A program made the position numbers and the translations under genes. From contig CAZSLI010000002.1 of NCBI GenBank assembly GCA_964607705.1, positions 144,237-208,236 of the forward strand: DNA of 64,000 nucleotides, in the 5' to 3' direction. The notes beneath the pieces were generated by a model that made no database searches, was not told where the DNA came from, and saw nothing but the letters and a program-made list of their open reading frames with translations. Source of the stretch: CAZSLI01 sp964607705. GTDB taxonomy: Bacteria > Actinomycetota > Coriobacteriia > Anaerosomatales > PHET01. Of the stretch, positions 43,801-51,333 are shown one piece after another. Each line of letters starts with the position of its first letter. The first letter of the stretch is position 1.

Positions 43801-46115
43801 GCCGTCGCGATGTTCGTGGTGGTCGCGGCAAGTGCGACCGTCTTGGTCAGGGTGACTTGCGCACCCGGGGCCAGCGTGCCGATCGACCCGCCCGGCACCA
43901 CGAAGTGGTCGTCAACGAGGGACACGGAGGTGAGGGTGTCCTCGCCGCTGTTCTTCACGACGTAGGTGTAGGTGACGGAATCGCCGGAGACGATGGACTC
44001 CTTGTCGGCGACCTTGGTGACGTCGATGGCCGGCTTGATGATGTCGACGAGGTGCGAAGCGTCATCGGTGACCATGGCGTCCAGTGCGTCGTAGCCCATG
44101 ACGACCGCCGTGTTGGGCAGCGGATCGGGATTGGCCGCTGCGACCGTGGTGGCCGTGAAGGTGTAGGATGCGCCGGCTGCCAGCGTGCCCACGAAGCGGT
44201 CGAGGCCGATGGCCAGGTCCGTCACGCGAACGTCGTGCAGCGTGTAGTTGCCCGTGTTCAGGACGGTGAATGAATAGGTGATGGTGTCACCGACGTGAAC
44301 GGCGGCAGGGCCGCTCTTGATGAGATCGATGCCGCTTGAGACGAACAGGTTGCCGAAGTTCACGTCACTCACGTGCGAGCCGTTGCTCACCGAGAAGCTG
44401 TCCGGCTGAGCGGACATCATCTTGTAGCCGGCCTGCTGGACTTCGTAGACTTTGTAGGTGCCGGGCAGTACGTCCTCGAACGAGTACGTACCGTCAGCGG
44501 CGGTGATCGCGGATGCGTAGAGGCTCTCGGTTCCGCCCACGATGCGCTTGAGCTCGATGGTCCAGCCGCCGAGCCCGTTCTCGCCGGCGTCCTTGATGCC
44601 GTTGCCGTTGGCGTCGTCGTACTTCATGCCCGCGACTGATGAGTCGTAGGTGAACGAATTCGTCTTGTTCGCGGTCATGGTCTCGCCGGCCGACGTGCCG
44701 AGGAGGATGTCTATGCCGCCGTAGTTGGCGAACCACTTCACGTCCGAGATGACGGCGTCACGAGCTACTGACACCTGAGCGGTGTAGGGGCCGGAGCCGC
44801 TGAGGCTCGTCGACTTGGCGACTCCGTCGACCTTGTAGGTCACGAATGCGGAGGCGCCCACGGGAAGCGCGTCGATCGACAGCGACCAGGTCTTCGTGAC
44901 CGGCGGACGCCAGTTGCCGAATACCACGCTCGCGGAGCCGTCGCGTACGAGCGACAGGTTCTGCGGATTGTCGGTGGTGCTCACCCATCCGGCCGCTACC
45001 TGCGCGCCGGTCATCTGCTCGGTCACTCTGAAGTCCCCGGCGGGAAGGCCGGTGAAGCTGAAGGAGCCGTCAGCAGCAGATGTGGTGGTCATGCTGAATG
45101 CGAACTGGTCGATGTAGTCGAGCCTGAAGACCCATCCACCGAGACCCGGTTCGCCGTCGTCGCGAACGTGGTTCCCGTTGACGTCGTTGAACTTGACGCC
45201 ATCGACATGGCCGATCGGAGCGACCTGGGGGCCGACGGGGATCGAGATGGTCTTATCGGCGACCGACTGCTCGTTCCACTGGTTCAGGCGGCCCTGGGCG
45301 CTTGAGCCCGGGTACTGCTTGGCACCGTCGTGGTTCGGGTTCTGGTTGTTCCAGTACGGAGTGAGGGCGAGGTGGACATCGAAGCGCACGATGCCGTATG
45401 AGCCCTTCGGGATCACCACTTCAGACTGCGGGTCGAAGTGGATGTTGTAGTAGTCGCTGCCCGAGGTGCCCAGGAAGCCAGAAAGGGCTGATCCGGAGCC
45501 AAGACCTGTCGGGAGGCTCGTCGACGTTTCATACTGGAACGCGCGCGCACCATCTATAGCGACTGCGTTCTTGTTTCCGTTGAGATAGTCAAATGTGATG
45601 TTGAAGCTCGGAAGCGCGTAGTCCTGCGTACCCTTGGTGTTGTCCACATAGAGGCGTACCGGAATCCAGTCGCCCTCCTTGTAGTCTCCGAGGTTCGCCT
45701 TGGCCCACCCGATCTGCGACGCGGGCGAGACGCGCCACGCCTCCCAGTTGACGTCTTGGAATGACGCATACGGGAGAGGGGCCGCCGCGAGCGCCATGGC
45801 CGTCGGAGCGCCCAGGCTCGAAGAGACCGCCGACGCGGCTTGATGCGCCAGCTTGGTCGACTTTGAGGGGACGGCGCTCTCTGGCGCTGTCACTTCCGGC
45901 GGCACGATCGTAGGATCGGCCGGTACGGGCTCAACGACAGGCTCCACTACCGGTGCCGTCGAGTCGGACGTCGCTACTTCCTGTGCTGCAACCGGGTCGG
46001 TCACAGGGGGAGCAGCGAAGCCCGACCCGGCGAGCGAAAGGGTGAAAGCCAGAGCGACGAATGTCGACACGAAGCGCATGAAGGCGCTGTCACGCTTGTA
46101 CAGAGTTCGCGTCAT
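40803..46115 (-). CDS. LPFTG-anchored surface protein with SdrD-B and DUF11 repeats
   Basis: 1770 residues. Signal peptide (FVSTFVALAFTLSLAGSGFAA), unique N-terminal domain (about 105-305), two SdrD-B/Cna-B-like domains each opening with a calcium-loop-like DVNGNHVRDDGEPG or DDANGNGIKDAGENG (about 305-410 and 495-600), then about eleven DUF11 (conserved repeat 53) domains of about 100 residues, each starting like ISIVKSADP and containing VTYTYLVTNTGD and DDKLG. The C-terminus is LPFTGG, hydrophobic helix, basic tail: a sortase signal. Two 312-bp DNA segments inside are near-identical. It is the probable substrate of the class E sortase nearby. GTAGGAGG precedes the ATG; the leader carries an intrinsic terminator. 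The TCCTCGGC octamer is rare here (two copies). Confidence 0.9.
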   Translation of the reverse strand: MTRTLYKRDSAFMRFVSTFVALAFTLSLAGSGFAAPPVTDPVAAQEVATSDSTAPVVEPVVEPVPADPTIVPPEVTAPESAVPSKSTKLAHQAASAVSSSLGAPTAMALAAAPLPYASFQDVNWEAWRVSPASQIGWAKANLGDYKEGDWIPVRLYVDNTKGTQDYALPSFNITFDYLNGNKNAVAIDGARAFQYETSTSLPTGLGSGSALSGFLGTSGSDYYNIHFDPQSEVVIPKGSYGIVRFDVHLALTPYWNNQNPNHDGAKQYPGSSAQGRLNQWNEQSVADKTISIPVGPQVAPIGHVDGVKFNDVNGNHVRDDGEPGLGGWVFRLDYIDQFAFSMTTTSAADGSFSFTGLPAGDFRVTEQMTGAQVAAGWVSTTDNPQNLSLVRDGSASVVFGNWRPPVTKTWSLSIDALPVGASAFVTYKVDGVAKSTSLSGSGPYTAQVSVARDAVISDVKWFANYGGIDILLGTSAGETMTANKTNSFTYDSSVAGMKYDDANGNGIKDAGENGLGGWTIELKRIVGGTESLYASAITAADGTYSFEDVLPGTYKVYEVQQAGYKMMSAQPDSFSVSNGSHVSDVNFGNLFVSSGIDLIKSGPAAVHVGDTITYSFTVLNTGNYTLHDVRVTDLAIGLDRFVGTLAAGASYTFTATTVAAANPDPLPNTAVVMGYDALDAMVTDDASHLVDIIKPAIDVTKVADKESIVSGDSVTYTYVVKNSGEDTLTSVSLVDDHFVVPGGSIGTLAPGAQVTLTKTVALAATTTNIATASGMDALGMTVSDTANETVYAYNPSISIVKSADPTVVIPGELVSYTYLVTNTGDIALNGVTVTDDKLGPVAVIGTLAAGAMQTVSVTAPIMADVTNIGTAAGTYGAAGTDFFGTVSDTSSAFVDVVHPALVVDKTADKTAVVSGETVTYSFKVTNTGDVALYNVAVVDDKLGSIGTIAFLAVGDDATLTKSTALAVTTTNIVTATGADALGHPASDTDDLTVPAYNPAITIDKTVDPGVILSGASVTYSYKVTNTGDIDLFSVDVTDDKLGAIGTIPSLAIGASATLTKTTTIAADTTNIGTAEGEYGSLESDFHGTVSDTDSAFVDVKAPAIEVIKSAAPNPIVAGDSVTYSYLVRNTGDVPLVNVSVDDDKLGHIGDIAVLPVGAEATLTKATTLTATTTNVATVTGEDELGNPVGDTDDAVVTVYNPSISIVKSADPTVILEGQAVTYTYLVTNTGDIALNNVSVTDDKLGPIAVIGTLAAGAMQTVTVTAPISADVTNIGTVTGTYGTAETDFYGTVTDDSTASVDVVHPAIEVIKSAAPNPIVAGDSVTYSYLVRNTGDVPLVNVSVDDDKLGHIGDIAVLPVGAEATLTKATTLTATTTNVATVTGEDELGNPVGDTDDAVVTVYNPSISIVKSAAPSVILAGENVTYTYVVENTGDIALAPVTVTDDKLGAIGTITSLAPGEVTTLTTTAAIAADTTNIATATGRYGEVESQFGGTVQATDDAFVNVVAPAIDVVKTATPDAILAGDSVLYTYTVTNSGDVPLYNVSLVDDKLGSVGSLEGLAVGASSTFQKTTTLSVPTTNTVVATGADEFGHEVTDEATAFVDVAVPFSPPDLTIDKSADKTVANPGDTVKYTLTYRNLGPSPAEDITIVDDFDERYVTVTNAGGGTVADGKITWNVAGPLYPEDGPQTITYTVRINSDLPADVKVVRNTVVISEPTEEKTDNNTDTWAVDIEQPFLPFTGGQWTLIVLAALAAAILGISLRRLSHPVAS
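41893..42204 (-). repeat. 312-bp internal direct repeat of the surface-protein gene, copy 1
   Basis: Identical to 42502-42813 except for one base (C at 41925, T at 42534). Offset is 609 bp, that is 203 codons or two DUF11 units, so the frame is kept. Confidence 0.95.
42502..42813 (-). repeat. 312-bp internal direct repeat of the surface-protein gene, copy 2
   Basis: Second copy; near-identity at third codon positions means recent duplication or gene conversion. Other DUF11 units differ much more at the DNA level. Confidence 0.95.
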
Positions 46116-46185
46116 CGCCGTTCACCTCCTACCGCTGTCAGGCCGGATCGACCTTGCGAGGAAGTGCGGCTTCCACAAAACAAAA

Positions 46186-46222
46186 GAGACCGGTACGCCG
46201 CGAAACGAGGCGGGCCGGTCTC
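46186..46222 (-). terminator. Intrinsic terminator in the surface-protein leader
   Basis: GAGACCGG/CCGGTCTC outer stem with inner CGCC/GGCG, followed at once on the minus strand by TTTTGTTTT. It lies 71 bp before the surface-protein ATG and 185 bp after the lon stop. It is the best rho-independent terminator in the window. Confidence 0.85.
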
Positions 46223-46312
46223 ACTACTAGCTCCCCGCCGGACCCCGAGTGACCGAACACCACCGGCGGATCAAAGCTTCCCGTAAACTCGTATTTCCTT
46301 GCTCGGTGTCAA
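46223..46312 (-). promoter_or_regulatory. Candidate promoter and structured leader upstream of the terminator
   Basis: A consensus -35 TTGACA (46312-46307) has no clear -10. It is followed by a structured stretch: CCGCCGG (46269-46263) pairs with CCGGCGG (46241-46235), flanked by an AGCT/AGCT pair. GGTCACT (46254-46248) can pair with AGTGAGACC (46225-46217), with a 2-base bulge, which would open the terminator. Not a riboswitch class I recognise. Confidence 0.45.
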
Positions 46313-46406
46313 CCGGCGGGTTTGTACCGCCGTGAGGACGTTACAGAATCCTCATCTAGTATCTACCCTGCAAGGCTGGAAGAAATCAGCAGGCAAACCA
46401 TGACAA

Positions 46407-48791
46407 TCATCCCTGAGTAGGACTGCTTTTCGTTCTTTTCCTACTTCTAACCGGTCGGCAATGGTCGACGAGCGCCAATTCCAGAACTTCGTCCATAGTC
46501 TCGACCGGGATGATCTCAAGCTCGTCGCGCACATGGGGCGGCAGAAGGTCGAGGTCGCGAACGTTCTCCTTTGGCACGAGCGCTGTCGTTATCCCGGCGC
46601 GGTGCGCCGCAAGTAGCTTCTCCTTGAGCCCGCCGATCGGAAGGACACGGCCCCTAAGCGTGATCTCGCCGGTCATCGCGAGGTCGCGGCGCACGGGACA
46701 TCCGATGAGGACTGAGGCGAGCGCGGTCGCCATGGTGATACCGGCGCTGGGGCCGTCCTTAGGGATCGCGGCGGCGGGCACGTGGATGTGGAGGTCGTGA
46801 GTGTCCGCGAAGTCCTCTTCGACACCGAGTTGCGTGGCGCGCGTCCGGATGTAGGACAGCGCGGCAGTCGCCGACTCGCGCATGACATCTCCGAGCTGGC
46901 CGGTGAGGATGACCTGACCCTTGCCGGGCATCGAGGTGGCCTCGATGAAGATCACGTCTCCGCCGACCTCGGTCCACACCAGACCCGTCGCGACGCCGAC
47001 CTCGTCCTTCTCCTCGGCAAGTCCGTAGGAGAACTTGGGCGGACCGAGGTACTTGTGCAGAGTGCGGCCGGCAACGGTCGTCTTGCCCTTCTTGCCTTCG
47101 ACGACCTTGCGCGCGATCTGGCGGCAGATCATCGCGATCGTGCGCTCGAGGTTGCGGACGCCCGCCTCGCGCGTGTGCCGGCGGATGATTTCCCGGACCG
47201 CGTCTTCCTTGATCTCGAGCTTGCTCGAAGTGAGACCGTGCTCGCGCAGCTGCTTCGGGATGAGGTACTGGAACGCAATGTGGACCTTCTCGTCCTCGGT
47301 GTAGCCGGGGAAGTGGATGACCTCCATGCGGTCGCGCAGGGGCGCCGGAATGGGATCCAGAAGGTTGGCCGTCGTGATGAACATTACGTCGGAGAGGTCG
47401 AACGGCGCCTCGAGATAGTGGTCCTGAAACGCGAAGTTCTGCTCGGGATCGAGCACCTCGAGCAGTGCCGAGGTCGGGTCGCCCCGGAAGTCCATGCCGA
47501 CCTTGTCGATCTCGTCCATCATGAAGACCGGATTGCGCGTTCCCGCCGTCGAGATCGACTGGATTATGCGGCCCGGGAGCGCGCCCACGTACGTACGCCG
47601 GTGGCCGCGAATCTCGGCCTCGTCGCGCACGCCACCGAGTGACATGCGGATGAACTCACGATTGAGCGAGCGAGCGATCGAGCGGCCGATGGAGGTCTTG
47701 CCCACGCCAGGAGGGCCGACGAAGCACAGGATCGGCCCCCGCATCTTGTCGGTGAGCTTGTGGACCGCGAGGTACTCGAGGATCCGCTCCTTCACCTTCT
47801 CAAGACCGTAGTGGTCCTCGTCGAGCACCTGCTGGGCGGCCACGAGGTCGAGCTTCTCCTCGGACTCCTTGTTCCAGGGCAAGCCGATGAGCCAGTCGAG
47901 ATACGTGCGGATGACGCTGGTCTCTGCGCTGGCGGCCGGCATCTTCTCCAGGCGGCCGAGCTCCTTGAGCGCCTTCTCCTCGACGTCCTCGGGCATGCCG
48001 GAGTTTCGTATCTTCTCGGTGTACTCCTCGACCTCAGCTTGAATCTCGTCGTACTGCCCAAGCTCCTGCTGGATGGCCTTGAGCTGCTCGCGCAGGAAGT
48101 ACTCCCGCTGCGACTTGGTCATCTGCTCTTTGACCCGGTTCTGGATGCGGCTTCCCAACTCGAGGATCTCGAGTTCCTTGCGCAGGAACCGCGCCGCGCG
48201 CTCAAGCCGGTCGATGGGCTCGACCGCCTCGAGGATCTCCTGCTTCTCCTCAACCTTCAAGTTGAGGTGGAAGGCCACAAAGTCGCCGAGACGCCCGGGC
48301 TCCTCGATCGCAGAGGCCGCCACGAGCACTTCCTGGGGGATGGGCTTGCCGAGCTCCGCTGCCTTCTCGAAGTCTGAAAGGAGCGCGCGCATGAGCGCCT
48401 GCGTCTCGACGTTGGCCTCTGGAGCCTCCTCGATGGGCTCGATGCGCACCAGGAAGTAGGGGTCTTCCTGCAGGAACTCGACGATCCGGAAGCGCTGCTG
48501 TCCCTCCACGAGAGCCTTGGCGGTGCCGTCAGGGAGCTTGAGCTCCTGCATCACCGAGGCGATGCAGCCGATCTCGTAGATGTCGCCCGGCCCCGGCTCC
48601 TGCGTCTCAGCATGCTTCTGAGTCACGAGGGCGACGAGGTGCTCCTCGCGCATGGCCTCCTCGAGCGCACGGATGGACCGCTCGCGTCCCACGAACAACG
48701 GGACGACGAGGTTAGGAAAGAGGATGAGGTCCCGCAGCGGGATCAGCGGCAGGACGTCGGGAATGCGCAGCGTGTCGCTCAATTGTGACAT
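46407..48791 (-). CDS. lon: ATP-dependent protease Lon
   Basis: 794 residues, full length. N-terminal LON domain (LPLIPLRDLILFPNLVVPLFVGR), coiled region, AAA+ with GPPGVGKTSIGRSIA and VFMMDEIDK, and the protease domain with PKDGPSAGITMA (catalytic Ser) and GGLKEKLLAAHRAG (catalytic Lys). It degrades misfolded and regulatory proteins in the cytosol. GAAAGGA lies upstream of the ATG. Divergent from the DUF6049-like gene; the 115-bp gap holds an inverted repeat at 48822-48844. Confidence 0.96.
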   Translation of the reverse strand: MSQLSDTLRIPDVLPLIPLRDLILFPNLVVPLFVGRERSIRALEEAMREEHLVALVTQKHAETQEPGPGDIYEIGCIASVMQELKLPDGTAKALVEGQQRFRIVEFLQEDPYFLVRIEPIEEAPEANVETQALMRALLSDFEKAAELGKPIPQEVLVAASAIEEPGRLGDFVAFHLNLKVEEKQEILEAVEPIDRLERAARFLRKELEILELGSRIQNRVKEQMTKSQREYFLREQLKAIQQELGQYDEIQAEVEEYTEKIRNSGMPEDVEEKALKELGRLEKMPAASAETSVIRTYLDWLIGLPWNKESEEKLDLVAAQQVLDEDHYGLEKVKERILEYLAVHKLTDKMRGPILCFVGPPGVGKTSIGRSIARSLNREFIRMSLGGVRDEAEIRGHRRTYVGALPGRIIQSISTAGTRNPVFMMDEIDKVGMDFRGDPTSALLEVLDPEQNFAFQDHYLEAPFDLSDVMFITTANLLDPIPAPLRDRMEVIHFPGYTEDEKVHIAFQYLIPKQLREHGLTSSKLEIKEDAVREIIRRHTREAGVRNLERTIAMICRQIARKVVEGKKGKTTVAGRTLHKYLGPPKFSYGLAEEKDEVGVATGLVWTEVGGDVIFIEATSMPGKGQVILTGQLGDVMRESATAALSYIRTRATQLGVEEDFADTHDLHIHVPAAAIPKDGPSAGITMATALASVLIGCPVRRDLAMTGEITLRGRVLPIGGLKEKLLAAHRAGITTALVPKENVRDLDLLPPHVRDELEIIPVETMDEVLELALVDHCRPVRSRKRTKSSPTQG

Positions 48792-48821
48792 GAGAAGAAG
48801 GAGTTCCTTTCAGGCGTCGTG

Positions 48822-48844
48822 CGATAATCCGTATGCCCTTATCG
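48822..48844. promoter_or_regulatory. Inverted repeat in the lon / 48907 divergent promoter region
   Basis: CGATAA-N11-TTATCG, perfect 6-bp half sites about two helical turns apart, 31-53 bp upstream of lon. It could be a dimeric regulator's operator; it does not match HAIR or CIRCE. Confidence 0.35.
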
Positions 48845-48906
48845 AGTTCATGGTACACGTGCGTACTCCTGCACCGTTCGCCGGAGTTCGCCATTCGGAG
48901 CCGCCG

Positions 48907-50913
48907 ATGACCCGCGCCCGCCGCGCCGCATGCTGCACCCTGATCGTCGCCGTGGCGGCGGTCTGCCTTGCGGGCGCCCCGGCACTCTTCGCGGCGCCGT
49001 CCGAGCTGCTCATGGTGGCCGCACGGACGCCGGCACCGGTCGTCCAAGGCTCGGCTGCGGCCCCGACTGTCGACGTCTCGGTCGACGCGAGCGCGTCCTC
49101 GGTGCCCATCGATGGGGAGTTCGGCTATCGCGCCACCGTCCGCCTCAAGAAGCCCGCTGACTTCGTGCAGGCGCGCATGCAGCTCCGGATGCCGGGCGGA
49201 AGCCTCATCTACCAGAAGACATTCGTGGCGAGCTCGAATGAGCCGACGTCGCTCGTCTTCTCGTTCGGCCGGAAGATCGGCGACATAGGCCTCGAGCCTG
49301 CGGCGTACCCCTATGAGCTTACGGTCCGGACCGAGGGCCCCGGCGAGGGATCGAGCCTCGTGGTACCGGGCCAGCTCCTCGTCTACGACCCCGCCGCGCC
49401 GCCGGTGCCCGTCGTGGCGGCCGCCCGCATCAGCGCCCAGCCGCTGTTGACACCCGACGGCAGCTTCTCGGCGGACCCGGGCCGCTTCACGCGTGCCCGC
49501 GACGAGGTCGTCCGGCTCTGCGACTACGTTCTCCAGACCCCTGACGCGCGGCTGACCCTCGCCCTGTCGCCGGTGATGCTCGAAGAGTGGCGGCGCATCT
49601 CTACCGGCTACCGGTACGACACCCCCGAAGGCACCGTGCAGGTGACCGCCGAGGAACCGGTCCCACAGGCGTACGACCAGGCACTCGCCCGCGTGCACAC
49701 CGCGACAGAGACCGGCCGCCTCGAGATCGAGTGGCTGGCCTTCAGCGATCCCGACATCTCGGCGCTCGCCGCTGCCGGCCTGCTCTCGGACGTCGAGGCG
49801 CAGTACCGAAGCGGGTCCTCGGCGACCTTCGCGGCGATAGAGGCTACTCCCGCCGCGGGAACGGCGCCGGCTGGCGGCTCACTTCCCCCGACCGCAGTGA
49901 CTCCGCTCGCGAAAGCCGGGATGCGCTACTCCTTCGTCTCCAACCAGTGGGCGCGGGTCAAGAAGGCGCGGCCCCGGCCCGGTGTCTACGGAGTGCAAGG
50001 CTCGCGCATGAAGGCGCTCGTCGCCGACCCCGCCGCCGAGCGATCGCTCGTGGCGAGCGGCCCCGCCACCGTGGTCAGCGCCGCATTCACGAGGCTCGAG
50101 GCCAGCGCCACGCCGTATCCCCTCCTCGTCACCGTAGGCCCCGGCGGGGCGACTGCAGAGCAGTTCCTCGGCGCTGTGAGCGAACTGCAGGCACAGCCTT
50201 GGGCGCGGCTGCAGCTCGCCGGAGACGCGTCGGCGGTCACGCCGCTGGGCACTGTACGCCTGCTTCAACGGCCGGCGGACAAGCACGCCCCGGCCGACTA
50301 CTGGACGACTGTGCGACACTCGCGCGACTGGGCGAACGCGCTCGTGAGCGCCGCAGGACCGCGGTCGCGCGAGTCGGTGCTGGCTCAGGAGAACTCGCTG
50401 ATCGCCGAGGCATCCGCGTGGAGTGGCATCGCGGGCGACTGGGCACCGGCCGAGCGCGGCCTCTCGTTCGCACGCGACGCCGAGAAGACCGCGCGCGCGA
50501 TCCTCGAGCGTGTCGTCGTGAGCGGAAAGCCGGTCACGCTCGCGGGTACGTCGGGCGACATCCCGATCAGCGTGACCAACCGGAGCGGACGGCCGCTCAA
50601 GGTCACGCTGGTCTTCTCGCCGTCGGCCGGCGTGCACCTTCCCCTCGGCTACCGGCGCAAGGTCGTTCTCCGCTCCGCCGAGAACCTCGTCGAGGTGCCG
50701 GTACGCATGCGCGGTACTCTCGAAGGCGACCTGAACGTGAGTGTCGTCTCGGCGGGAATGGAACTTACCAGTAGCACCATCAAGCTCAAGGCGTCCTACA
50801 TAGACCGGCTCGTGCTACTGGGCGCGATCGTGGTCATCCTCGGCGGGCTGCTCGTCTTCATCATCGCCCGCGTGAAGGCGGCTGAGCGTGCCGATGCCGA
50901 GCCGAGGCTCTGA
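48907..50913 (+). CDS. Secreted single-anchor protein, DUF6049-like
   Basis: 668 residues. Signal peptide (ACCTLIVAVAAVCLAGAPALFAA), a beta-rich N-terminal domain with VDVSVDASASSVPIDGEFGYRA, a middle domain with polysaccharide-deacetylase/glycosidase-like alternation (LLTPDGSFSADPGRF, LTLALSPVMLEEW), then an immunoglobulin-like part (DIPISVTNRSGRPLKVTLVF) and one C-terminal helix (LVLLGAIVVILGGLLVFIIARV). This layout matches actinobacterial DUF6049 proteins of unknown function. The ATG at 48907 was chosen with GGAG seven bases upstream. Followed 42 bp later by the small TM protein. Confidence 0.65.
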   Translation: MTRARRAACCTLIVAVAAVCLAGAPALFAAPSELLMVAARTPAPVVQGSAAAPTVDVSVDASASSVPIDGEFGYRATVRLKKPADFVQARMQLRMPGGSLIYQKTFVASSNEPTSLVFSFGRKIGDIGLEPAAYPYELTVRTEGPGEGSSLVVPGQLLVYDPAAPPVPVVAAARISAQPLLTPDGSFSADPGRFTRARDEVVRLCDYVLQTPDARLTLALSPVMLEEWRRISTGYRYDTPEGTVQVTAEEPVPQAYDQALARVHTATETGRLEIEWLAFSDPDISALAAAGLLSDVEAQYRSGSSATFAAIEATPAAGTAPAGGSLPPTAVTPLAKAGMRYSFVSNQWARVKKARPRPGVYGVQGSRMKALVADPAAERSLVASGPATVVSAAFTRLEASATPYPLLVTVGPGGATAEQFLGAVSELQAQPWARLQLAGDASAVTPLGTVRLLQRPADKHAPADYWTTVRHSRDWANALVSAAGPRSRESVLAQENSLIAEASAWSGIAGDWAPAERGLSFARDAEKTARAILERVVVSGKPVTLAGTSGDIPISVTNRSGRPLKVTLVFSPSAGVHLPLGYRRKVVLRSAENLVEVPVRMRGTLEGDLNVSVVSAGMELTSSTIKLKASYIDRLVLLGAIVVILGGLLVFIIARVKAAERADAEPRL

Positions 50914-50955
50914 CGCTACACTAAGGCGTCAGGTCCCAGCAGCAAGGAACACCAC

Positions 50956-51333
50956 ATGGTCAGGCGCATCATCGGTATCATCATCCTCCTCGCCGCGCTC
51001 GTTATCGCGGGCAACGACGGGTGGCGCTACGTCACGGCACAGCAGGCACTCCGGGACACGACGTATGACTTGGCGACATGGGCGGCGACCAACGCCAGCA
51101 CGATGACGCGGAACGCCGCCGCGACCACGCTGGCGAGCATGGCGCAGACGCGTGGCGTACGGGTGTATCAGTACGGGCAGAACGAACAGGGAATCCAGGT
51201 GTGGACGGAGGCGCCGGTCACCAAGACGATCGCCGTCGCTACCATCGTGAACCTCGCGAAGGGCAGACCGTTCGCCGAGGCACGAAAAGAACCTCTCATG
51301 ATCCGTGACTACCGTGAGGCGGGGTACAGGTGA
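50956..51333 (+). CDS. Small single-pass exported protein, unknown
   Basis: 125 residues. N-terminal helix IIGIIILLAALVIAGNDGWRY then a soluble outer part with many Ala/Thr (DLATWAATNASTMTRNAAATTLASM). The build resembles minor pilins/TadE-like proteins but no pilin cleavage motif is present. Its stop overlaps the next gene's GTG start (GTGA), so it is translationally coupled with the PIN-TPR protein. Confidence 0.6.
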   Translation: MVRRIIGIIILLAALVIAGNDGWRYVTAQQALRDTTYDLATWAATNASTMTRNAAATTLASMAQTRGVRVYQYGQNEQGIQVWTEAPVTKTIAVATIVNLAKGRPFAEARKEPLMIRDYREAGYR

